A model generated the notes under the pieces. It saw only the letters and a program-made list of their open reading frames with translations. It did no database searches and was not told the origin of the DNA. The position numbers and the translations under genes were made by a program. Below, piece after piece: positions 12,161 through 21,392 of a DNA stretch of 34,249 nt (its first letter is position 1; the number at the start of each line of letters is the position of its first letter). The stretch is from Apostichopus parvimensis (taxonomy: Eukaryota > Echinodermata > Holothuroidea > Aspidochirotida > Stichopodidae), in contig KN882328.1 in assembly GCA_000934455.1 (NCBI GenBank), positions 29,972-64,220 on the forward strand, written 5' to 3'.

Positions 12161-12560
12161 TCACAGGTCATCTGCATGGCTACAGAACAGCATGGTCACT
12201 CTTGTATAAATTTCAGTAGATTTTAATGATACATGGAGTATGTACACCGGAACACCTGAGGAAACCCTCCAGCAGTGGTACAATACCTTCCAACATTTTG
12301 TAATTTTCACAACATTGCAGAGTATGGAGGGAATACTCAGTGTTGGAAAACCTTGGAAAACCGATTTCCCGCAGGTGTTCGCGCATCGAACACACCACGA
12401 GCATAATGACGTGGGGTCCAGGGCCCGCCTTAGGGCCCTGGTGAGGTCAAGGGATAGAACCCCTTGTGGGGATCCTGGGGGCGAAAGCCCCCGAAAATTT
12501 TTGGTATTTTTTGCATTTCTGGCGATGAAAAATTCGCAGTTGAGGATGCAAAATACTGAC
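12161..12560. repeat. Probable dispersed repeat with a GC-rich multi-hairpin core
   Basis: The core at 12410-12493 is far richer in G and C than its surroundings and contains three successive perfect hairpins: 12418-12426/12433-12441 (9 bp), 12448-12453/12461-12466 (6 bp) and 12477-12482/12487-12492 (6 bp with a GAAA loop). An A/T-rich segment with TTTTTGGTATTTTTTGC follows. I associate this layout with uncharacterised non-autonomous repeats in marine invertebrate genomes (recollection, not a search). Overlapping ORFs on both strands (125-133 codons) are explained by the repeat. The outer borders are estimates. Confidence 0.5.
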
Positions 12561-13926
12561 AACTTTTTTAATTTAAATTGTCACGAAACTGATGAAAATT
12601 TTAAAATGACAAGTTAGAGTAGCTATATTATGTTATAAAATGAAAAGAGATTTAATCTGTCTTTCAATCTTTCAAAAGTGCAACTTACAAAACTTCCGAT
12701 ATTATGAAACAAACAACGTTCGGCAAAGCCCTGTTTCTATACTGCCTAACAATGATTAGCGTACATATTTACAACTGCAGTGTTTAACCCTACCCAACTA
12801 CCACTGTACATGTGCTGCGAATTTTCCCAGGTACCTTGCCAAACAACTGTGAGCTCATCCCCTGTCTAACACCTGTTTGTTAACATTTTTTGGGCTTGTT
12901 TTGGCTCCACTCTAGAATTAATTAGGTCAGTCAGTAAAGGATCGGTAAAGTTATGCAAAATGATATCTTAGAACGTTCGAGAAAAGTATGTAAAATATCC
13001 CCGTAACATTTAGGTAAGTTAAACACACTTCAAGCCAACTGACTCCTCCGCATGCACACCCCATGAAACACGTGGCACAGTCCATACCATACACGCATAG
13101 CACGATATCAAGGCCCCTTGCTATGGCCATCTTTATGAAAGTAACCCTTGTAATCACATGTTTTAGGCCACTTGGCATGATTAACTCAATGCTAAATATT
13201 GTTTCCATGTTCTTGTAGAAAACGTCAACTCCGCAAAATAAAATTAGTTGTGATTTTGTAGTTACGTGAGATCTGTAACCGCCGAGGCGGTTAGGCTATT
13301 TGCTATACACATAACTATGGTAGGATATTATTTTTTCCGTATTTTTGGAAATTCTAGAAAATACTTTCTTTTCCCCCCGCTTAACACCAGATTTGGTCTT
13401 ACGGTATATTCATAAATGGATGCACTAGAGCCTTGTTTACATGACATTTGTTGCATTTAGTACGCTATGCCAGTTTTGCGTGAATTTTTCGAAAGTGTTT
13501 TGCTCGATCTTTCGTAAAATTTGAAAGGTGTACCACCTTACCTTCCGTACACAATTTTTCATTTCACTACTGATTTTCAGTTTTTTTTTCTCTATACGGT
13601 CAAGTGAATAAGTTGTACATTGAGTATAAACTCATCGCGAATGCAAAAAAACGATGCGGGGATTTCCAGCAGACTAATGTTTTCTTTGCGGGATTACTGA
13701 GTCAGTTGAAGGGAATCCCGCACCTTAGTGGGAACACTGAACTGAAGTCAAAGTCATACGAAAGAAAACGTTAACTAACCAACATACAATACAAATATAA
13801 AAAAATGTGGAATGGCAATATTGTTCAAAACATTTCCCGCGAGGCTGATTTATTACAGCAACCTTCCTGCGCTGGGCCGTGAGTGTCCGTGTGACACGTA
13901 TAACCTGAAGCGTGCGAAATAGCCAT
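12561..13926. other. Non-coding stretch left of the assembly gap
   Basis: It contains a GC-rich palindrome AACCGCC-GA-GGCGGTT at 13277-13292. It also has scattered donor-like sites: plus TTTAG|GTAAGTT near 13014 and minus GAAG|GTAAGG near 13541. No exon could be closed around these with confidence. The minus ORF of 85 codons at 13208-12951 starts at an ATG but has no recognisable domain. Catalytic exons expected for the neighbouring gene were looked for here and not found. Confidence 0.4.
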
Positions 13927-14876
13927 NNNNNNNNNNNNNNNNNNNNNNNNNNNNNNNNNNNNNNNNNNNNNNNNNNNNNNNNNNNNNNNNNNNNNNNNNN
14001 NNNNNNNNNNNNNNNNNNNNNNNNNNNNNNNNNNNNNNNNNNNNNNNNNNNNNNNNNNNNNNNNNNNNNNNNNNNNNNNNNNNNNNNNNNNNNNNNNNNN
14101 NNNNNNNNNNNNNNNNNNNNNNNNNNNNNNNNNNNNNNNNNNNNNNNNNNNNNNNNNNNNNNNNNNNNNNNNNNNNNNNNNNNNNNNNNNNNNNNNNNNN
14201 NNNNNNNNNNNNNNNNNNNNNNNNNNNNNNNNNNNNNNNNNNNNNNNNNNNNNNNNNNNNNNNNNNNNNNNNNNNNNNNNNNNNNNNNNNNNNNNNNNNN
14301 NNNNNNNNNNNNNNNNNNNNNNNNNNNNNNNNNNNNNNNNNNNNNNNNNNNNNNNNNNNNNNNNNNNNNNNNNNNNNNNNNNNNNNNNNNNNNNNNNNNN
14401 NNNNNNNNNNNNNNNNNNNNNNNNNNNNNNNNNNNNNNNNNNNNNNNNNNNNNNNNNNNNNNNNNNNNNNNNNNNNNNNNNNNNNNNNNNNNNNNNNNNN
14501 NNNNNNNNNNNNNNNNNNNNNNNNNNNNNNNNNNNNNNNNNNNNNNNNNNNNNNNNNNNNNNNNNNNNNNNNNNNNNNNNNNNNNNNNNNNNNNNNNNNN
14601 NNNNNNNNNNNNNNNNNNNNNNNNNNNNNNNNNNNNNNNNNNNNNNNNNNNNNNNNNNNNNNNNNNNNNNNNNNNNNNNNNNNNNNNNNNNNNNNNNNNN
14701 NNNNNNNNNNNNNNNNNNNNNNNNNNNNNNNNNNNNNNNNNNNNNNNNNNNNNNNNNNNNNNNNNNNNNNNNNNNNNNNNNNNNNNNNNNNNNNNNNNNN
14801 NNNNNNNNNNNNNNNNNNNNNNNNNNNNNNNNNNNNNNNNNNNNNNNNNNNNNNNNNNNNNNNNNNNNNNNNNNNN
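13927..14876. other. Assembly gap of 950 N
   Basis: 950 undetermined bases. ORFs that cross it are artefacts of translating N as an open frame. It begins 42 bases downstream (in the minus-strand sense) of the main exon's splice donor and so may hide the next exon of that gene. Confidence 0.99.
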
Positions 14877-14918
14877 ACTCAGTCTGGAGAAACAAAATGA
14901 GAAAAGAAAGTTACTCAC

Positions 14919-16445
14919 TGCTCTCGGGCTCTCTTCCCTGACCTGCTCTTCTGCTGAATCGGGATCCTCCGAGTCAAGGTTTGAAGTTGAACTTGAGCTA
15001 GAAAGTTTTCTCTCTAACTTTGATTTTGAAGACGAAGGCAAGAGAGACAATAAATCACGTGCACTTGTTGGCCGTGCATCTGTATTCTCATCTTCTTTTT
15101 TGACTTGATGTTTTGTGTCTCTCATTTCCCCTGTGGGTACAGACGAGGGAGTGGTGGAGGAGGAGGAGGGTTGGGCAGATGCAGCCATCTCCTCCTCGTG
15201 CTCACTTATCACCACTGCTGGTGGAGCTACCACGCTGATCGGTTCCGACAGTTTTCTCATGAAAGATGGAGCTGTGGCTGCATTTGCACCGTCCAAACTT
15301 TTATACCTGTGAAACTTTGAGAGCAGTGATTCAAAAGTTGGCGATTTCAGAGGCTGTTTTAACCTAACCGTGAGCGCTGTTTTTTTCAATTCAACAGTTT
15401 CATGATGTGAAGCATGAGGCTTTTGACCATGTCCGACAAGTTTCAAGGATTCCTGGAACCCCTCGTCGTCCGGAGACTGCAGGGGTTCTCTTGAAGACGG
15501 ATTAACATCGTTTATTCTGACATCTAGAGCTGGGAGACGTCGAAGGAGAGGTCTCTTAGTTGGGTTTCTATGGACACGCTCTGGTTCGCTCGATGCTGAA
15601 ATATCATGAAAAGAAACATCTTCATTGGAAGAGTTGTCCAGAGATGAGGGTGAACTAACAGACAGACCTACTACACCACTATCGTGGCTGCTGGTCCTCC
15701 TTGGTCTGCCCGGCCCACTACCAGGAACCATCAATAAATCCTTATCGTGAACTTTGGAGTCTTCCATTGTTAATGTAGGGGAGTGACATCTGGTTGGACT
15801 TACACAGCCTGGACTGCTGAATCCAAAGCCACTGTTGTAACCACTACTTGGACTTGTGCAGGGAGAAGACAACACTTTGTTTGTGGGTACGTCCATGCAC
15901 TCGCTCTGTGAATTCCAAGACGACGTCGACGTCGATGAGTCTTGAGACCTTTCGATGACTAAAGTTTTTAAACTAACCGAGCGTCTGTTGAGGAGAGGAG
16001 ACGAGTCCTCCTCCAGGTCTGAATCATTCGATGAAGATAAATTGCTGGCCGAGAGAGACCTCAACCTTCTCAACCTGTTCGCTCGAGAATCCAAAAGTTT
16101 TTGCTTTTCGGCGTCGCAGGACACCTTTTTGCATAGGTCGAAAATGCGAGGAGACACTGGTCTAGCCGTGACCTTCACAACCGGGACCCTCTGCTTTTCC
16201 GGAGGTAGCAAATTTTTGGGTACATGATTAATATCATGATTCATGACATCCAAGAAAGAACTGGTTTTGGTCATTGTCTCGGAGGACAGGTCCGAATTAT
16301 CCTGCCTCTTTCGCGGAGTAGTTGTCACGTGATTGTTCTCCGCTCCAACAAGTACAAAATAGGATCCACCTTTACTGGTCCGTCCTGTGATAGAAGCTTC
16401 AGGGGGTGTTCTACCAGTGTGAGCATTATTTCTTGTCGAACTCAT
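14919..16445 (-). CDS. Large Ser-rich exon; possible N-terminal region of an inositol-trisphosphate 3-kinase-like protein
   Basis: From an ATG at 16445 (G at -3) the frame is open for 509 codons and ends at CCGAGAGCA|GTGAGTAAC, a near-perfect donor, in phase 0. The frame is also open without ATG back to a TAG at 16538. The protein is Ser/Pro-rich and looks disordered: a basic patch RLRRLRSLSASN (residues 124-135), many SP sites (residues 98-223), RRTSSHDSG (249-257), a basic LLRRLPAL (300-307), and KFHRYKSLDG (377-386). There is no transmembrane segment or signal peptide. The order FMRK (395-398), PAVVIS (409-414), RKLSSSSSTS with a following acidic DSEDPDSAEE (479-500) recalls the segment before the kinase domain of human ITPKB (recollection, not an alignment). 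If right, it would phosphorylate IP3 to IP4, with this region acting in localisation. The kinase domain itself is not visible. Alternatively it is an unrelated scaffold protein. Coding status is near certain; family is tentative. Confidence 0.88.
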
Positions 16446-16609
16446 GCCTACCTCAACTTCACTTATTTTTTCTCGCTCTGCATTCTTTCTTTTCGCTTTC
16501 AAAAATACCAATTGATCAATATTTCCTAAAACTATCTACTTCGGCCTATCCTCTCAAGGTTAATAAAACGTGAGTTACAGCAAAACATCAATTAACGGCG
16601 ACTACCCTT
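16446..16609 (-). promoter_or_regulatory. Probable 5' UTR part of the large exon, with two short upstream ORFs
   Basis: A plausible acceptor GCCGTTCTTACAG|AA places the exon start at 16609. Between there and the ATG at 16445 lie two upstream ORFs: 16588-16532 (18 codons plus stop) and 16483-16463 (ATG CAG AGC GAG AAA AAA TAA). Both end before the main ATG. An in-frame TAG at 16538 shows that the main frame cannot extend further without splicing. If the transcript uses this leader, translation of the main frame would be damped by the upstream ORFs. The acceptor is judged by eye only. Confidence 0.4.
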
Positions 16610-19600
16610 CTGTAAGAACGGCAAATTTACTACCAGAAGCTCACCACCTGAGGGAGGAAGAAGATATTGAAAACTAAGTGAATTATATGTGAGTTGATGT
16701 AAGCCTTAATAAGAAAGCTGTTCACAGCCATTGTAAGACTATGAACCAATGCAATTCATTTTTGTTTTTTTCTTCTTTTTTCAAGGAATAGCAAACTCAT
16801 CCATCATCTCTACAACAGTGATAGAGATATTTATGATGGATAAATCTATGGCCACACCGACTAATAACTTAATCGGCTTAAAAACCAGACTCAATACTCT
16901 TTTAGTAGTATTTAAGTGATAATGATAGCTGTGGTAGAAAAGCTGCTATCCTTGTGTTCCTTTTATTCATGGTACAATTAAACCTCTGTTTGTTAGTGGA
17001 AGCCATGTTGAGACACTACCAGTGCAGAAAACACTAAGTAATGATGTTAGTTTAATGGGAAATATTAAAGGAAAAGTATCATTTTATAAGATGAACCTGT
17101 CCATCTGAAAGGCAATGCAGATCAAATTTTTTAAAAGCCACCATCTAAAATGAACAAGAGCCAGAGTAAAATGACCACTTAGGCGGAAATACAGCACATG
17201 TCGATCAAAACCTTCAATAACCTTTGACATTCTTATCGTTTATCTCTGATTGAAATATGATTTACCAATTAGGAGTATTCACTGTCAGCAACTTGGAAGT
17301 GATTTGCACATGGCCAATGAAGACATTTACTGTTCAACTGCAGTAAACGATGGTGTGATGTTACCCTGTTGCCATACATACCTGCATAAATAACACCAAA
17401 CTATTAAAACTCCATATTCTTCACAATAAACTTCGCTACCAGGATTTAGTATTCACCTAGCATTCCAGTAAACGTACCGCAAACAGTTTGACACACAGTA
17501 ATCAACTTCTGCCACCAGGAAATTCCCCATTTTAAACGATATATTTCTTCTCTGGTAAAGTACGGAAGAATTCCAAGCAACACACAGATTGCGACATGAC
17601 ACTGTTACAGAACAGCTAGTTTTACACAGTTTACCCTTTAGACAAGGGCTTACAGTAAGTTTCCACAACGATATTCATGACGGTACAGTATTTGCAAGGT
17701 CTGCTGGAATTGAAAGCACAAATTCTTAAGCCCTCCTCTGTGACTTTCACTATTATAACTAGTTATCAGGGAAAGTTCCATTCATTCAACAAGACAGAAG
17801 TAATTGCATGGATTTTATGACACAGCTACGTAAGCAATTATCACCGCAACAGAAATCTACATAATACTGTACTCTCTCCTGTGTATACATCTGTACATGT
17901 CTGTATTAACAGTTTGGAAACCACAACATAAATAACACAAATTTGGCATAGGGGGAAATTCAAATTAATGCATTTATTTCTACCTCTTCACGAGTGATTT
18001 CCGACAGGAATTTTACAGACGACTCAAAGATCGAAAGAAACCTTCGAAATGAGTCAAATGCAAGGATCTTTGCTAAATTGTCATGTTTAAGAACCAGTTT
18101 CCACATACTCCCACAAAGCTTAAAGGGTTCATGAAAATAGCAGTTTTGTAAAAGTTTTGTAAAAAAAAATTCTCATTTATATTATGAATTCTTTAAAAAG
18201 GTCACACCGCCTAAAGTCTAACAATAATTTTAAGTAGTCGAGATAAAATTCAGGAAAGTATTATTGAAAACATTTAGCAGATATTTTTGAAAAATGCTCA
18301 AATTTTGTCCAATACAGAGATGACCAGACTTGTCATGTGAGTGCAATGTCCCAAGTAAGATTACAAACCCACAAGTACTAGTAAGAGTCCTGAAAATGTA
18401 CTCGAAATATGAGTACCAATATAGACTGGAGTACCGCAATTCTGCAGATTACCTTAACAGGATGCATCGCATAAATCTGAAAGAGAGCTCCTACTGTAAC
18501 ACCCCAGTAGTGTTGGGTTCTTTTAAACTTGTTGAATTAGTTAACTAAAACACAGATTCACATATATGGAGAATTAGTCATGTAATTATTCGTTGAGGAA
18601 CTACTACTTTGGTTCACACATGAGTGAAAGATATACACTCTTTTCAAAATTTCCATTCAGGGCTCTACTGTGATCAACCTCTTTGCTACACCAGTTTTTT
18701 ATTTGTACTTTGTAAACCTACTGTATTTTTACACCTTGAACTAAAATTCAAGATTAACCCGTGAAGTTTACTTTGAAACCACATACTGACTACAGACTGT
18801 TTGAAAGTTTAGCAACCACCAGCAAAAACTGACTTGACTTGAAGGAAATATAAAAAAAAAACTGCATCAAAAATAACCTGGATAAATTGACTGACCCAAC
18901 TGGACCTGTAACCATGGTATTATTACTTCCAGGGTAAAACTAAACAGTGGTAGTTTTTCTGTACTACTTAAAACTATACTACTTAACTTCATTACCTCTC
19001 GTTTATTTACTTAACCAAAGCGACGAAAATGTCAGAGTGCTTGAGGAGGGAACAGCTTGTTGACATTTGCTGGTTTAACTCCTCTTTCTACATTTAATCT
19101 TTGAGACCAAACAAATACATATCCTACCAATAATCAAATACAATTGTCCTTTCAGCTCTCTCACTATCAAACACAATGTTGTCAACTTACTTCTGAATTT
19201 ACTGAGCGCTCACCCGTAACTTATACATCTTGATAAGTACCGGGGCGAAAGCCTGAGAAGACCACCCATATTCCCTCATAGTTACAACCCTCCTTAAAGT
19301 TTTACTGCATAACATGCAATGTAATTCATAGTTCATCATAACCAATTAGTCAACCTCTTCCCCCTCCCCACCCCCTCTCCCTGCCTCCTTAACACAAGAG
19401 AACATGGAAAAAAACTTGTTAAATGTAGCCAATACTGTACTTTACCATTCCAAAGATTAATATAACAACAACTTAACCACCATGAACACAATTATTGAAA
19501 TTTCAAAGCATATTAAAGTGCCCCTCTTTTGCAACATTTTCTTGGTAAAATAAAGATCTGAACTTGGTCCCTTTTAGCTTAGAGCTAAGACAAACCAAAA

Positions 19601-20087
19601 GCAATTAAAAAAAACTACTGGATAACAATGTAAGACTTGCTCTCAGCAAAAAATCAAATGACTTGACAGATACAGCTAACAATAGCTTACAACTGTTTCA
19701 GCAATAGATATACTGTAATATGTCCAGATGTCGAAATCACAAAAACTATCTTGTTAAATAGTGCACATCTACCATGAAAGCTTTTCTTTAAAATATAACC
19801 CCGTTTTTGTTGGCAATTTTTTTTTTTACAGGTTTTTTTTTGTCTGATGTCATATATACAGTACTGTTTCGCAGAATCCTTGGTATTAAAAGATGTGGGA
19901 ACCGCCAACAAATTGAAATCTGTTGAAATCTGACAAGCAGGAATATGTTTTTAACCTTTTATTATGATATTCAATATATTCTCTGTGACAGTGCAATGCA
20001 TGTCACAACAAGTACGTACTCTAGCTGTGACACAGTGACAGTAAAATTTAATGGAAATCAGTCGTCCAGTTCAGGTCCAACAGTTAA
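16610..20087. other. Intron-like or intergenic stretch, nothing recognised
   Basis: AT-rich, with no ORF of coding character on either strand and no closed exon. If the promoter candidate at 26 kb serves the large exon, this is part of its first intron. A CT-rich run (CCCCCTCCCCACCCCCTCTCC region) lies at about 19359-19390. Confidence 0.4.
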
Positions 20088-20339
20088 TTATGTTCAACTA
20101 TTTTGTCAATTCTAGCACCTTACAGTAGTTCAATTGAAAAAATTCACCAGGATTTTATCAAAATTGTTCGTAATGTATTGAGTGGAAGCCCGACTCGCAA
20201 GCATACACTAGCTGACACTATACTTGGTTCGATATTTCATCTTCTCCATCACTATCGCGATGATTGCAAAAAAGGAAATTGCAATTTTTATGAAACAGAA
20301 AGTTCACAATTTTTCAGGGACAAACGAAGAGTGCTGTGA
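20088..20339 (+). CDS. Candidate terminal coding exon or gene fragment, product unknown
   Basis: The frame is open from 20088 to a TGA at 20337-20339. A CAATTCTAG|CACC acceptor-like site lies at about 20115. From there about 75 residues are mixed hydrophilic and hydrophobic without low complexity (IEKIHQDFIKIVRNVLSG, then LADTILGSIFHLLHHYRDD, then KKGNC and a basic FFRDKRRVL end). The first two segments could be amphipathic helices. An AATAAA hexamer follows 35 bases after the stop (20374-20379), giving a short 3' UTR. No upstream plus-strand exon was found, so this may equally be a relic of a transposon or processed gene. I do not recognise the family. Confidence 0.35.
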   Translation, partial: LCSTILSILAPYSSSIEKIHQDFIKIVRNVLSGSPTRKHTLADTILGSIFHLLHHYRDDCKKGNCNFYETESSQFFRDKRRVL

Positions 20340-21284
20340 TATATACTTAAGGTGTTTTGTAAAAGAATAATACAATAAATTTCAGTTTCCGCTGCAAGAT
20401 TCTGCTTGCAGCCTTCATTTACCAATATTACACAATCTGATAGAAATCACAGTTTTTCATTTGACAAACAGGTCTGTCTAATTCAATGATTTTCTGAAAC
20501 AGAATGGAAAATGCCATAAAGAGAAACTTTAATTTGATTTTACTCATGCAGCAATCGACTCATTAGACCTCTTATTTAATAGAACATAGTTTTCACAATA
20601 GGGACAATATATTCATTCAAGATATGTTTACTGGTCGTTAGAAAAAACTTCTGTAACTTCCCGTATACTGTCAATACAGTACAAGTTAATGAGTCTGTCA
20701 AATACTGAAGCACAATCAGAATATTTACGATTATACCTTAGGGATGGATCAAAACCTCCACATTCGGTAATTTGCGATTTCTCCCTTTGGTAACAGCACT
20801 TCTACAGTATAGAGTAAATGACTACAACCGAATTAAACAAATTTTGGCCAACTCTAAGCAACATCGTTTTAAGGCACATTTAACTCTTTCAGCCACAAAA
20901 AAAAAGCGTGCATGAAAATATCTTAATATCACCAGGTTGCAGTGATCATTTTAACTCAAGAATCAGTTTTGTTAATGCTAAGGAAAAATTATCAGTACTT
21001 GTAGGGTACAACTTGTTGGGTTACAATATTAATAATTACAATAATAAGTAATAACATCATTATCAGTTTATAATTTGCTAAAGTGAGCTGAATTTGTTTT
21101 CAAATGTTATCTTCAAACCTGTTTTCAATACCTCATAATGTAAAGAAAACAGATTATAATACCATTCTAACATAGCATGTTTAAAAAACATGTACAATAC
21201 AAGGCACTACAGAAATAGGTTTGCCATTTGACAGGGTTGCTCACACACTTTGCTGTTTGAAAAAAAGTTTATAAAAAGCTGTTA
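20340..21284. other. Non-coding stretch, nothing recognised
   Basis: AT-rich with no ORF over 60 codons. The polyadenylation hexamer at 20374-20379 belongs with the ORF just upstream. Confidence 0.4.
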
Positions 21285-21392
21285 GCAAAGAGCCTGTGTA
21301 AGAGAATGTGTAAAAGTAAGTTGGCCTGAGGTTTCGAACCTAGCAGGATCTACTTCAGAGGCTGCTAGGATCAAAACGTCAGGACCACTTTG
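21285..21392. repeat. Dispersed hairpin repeat (GTTTCGAACCTAGCAGG type)
   Basis: Arms at 21325-21346 and 21362-21383 are inverted copies matching at 19 of 22 positions around a 15-base loop (GATCTACTTCAGAGG). The segment upstream carries CCTGTGTAAGAGAATGTG. I recall this combination as a common repeat of marine invertebrates, perhaps the terminal part of a Penelope-like element, but the family name is unverified. The two arms carry mirror copies of the CCTGAcGTTTcGAtCCTAGCAG word. Confidence 0.6.

Noticed and set aside
12240-12617. 125-codon plus ORF and its 133-codon minus counterpart
   Set aside because: Both overlap the hairpin-rich repeat and are open only because of its GC-rich structure.
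13541-13575. Possible minus mini-exon ATG AAA AAT TGT...AAG|GTAAGG
   Set aside because: Only seven codons, no acceptor or promoter, and nothing to join it to.
15105-15320. Plus-strand ORFs of 65-101 codons inside 15105-16529
   Set aside because: These are antisense shadows of the minus-strand coding exon, with no splice sites or composition of their own.
13725-16511. A 928-codon minus ORF crossing the gap
   Set aside because: It starts at a TTG, reads through a splice donor at 14918 and then through 950 N translated as unknown residues. Only 14919-16445 is supported.
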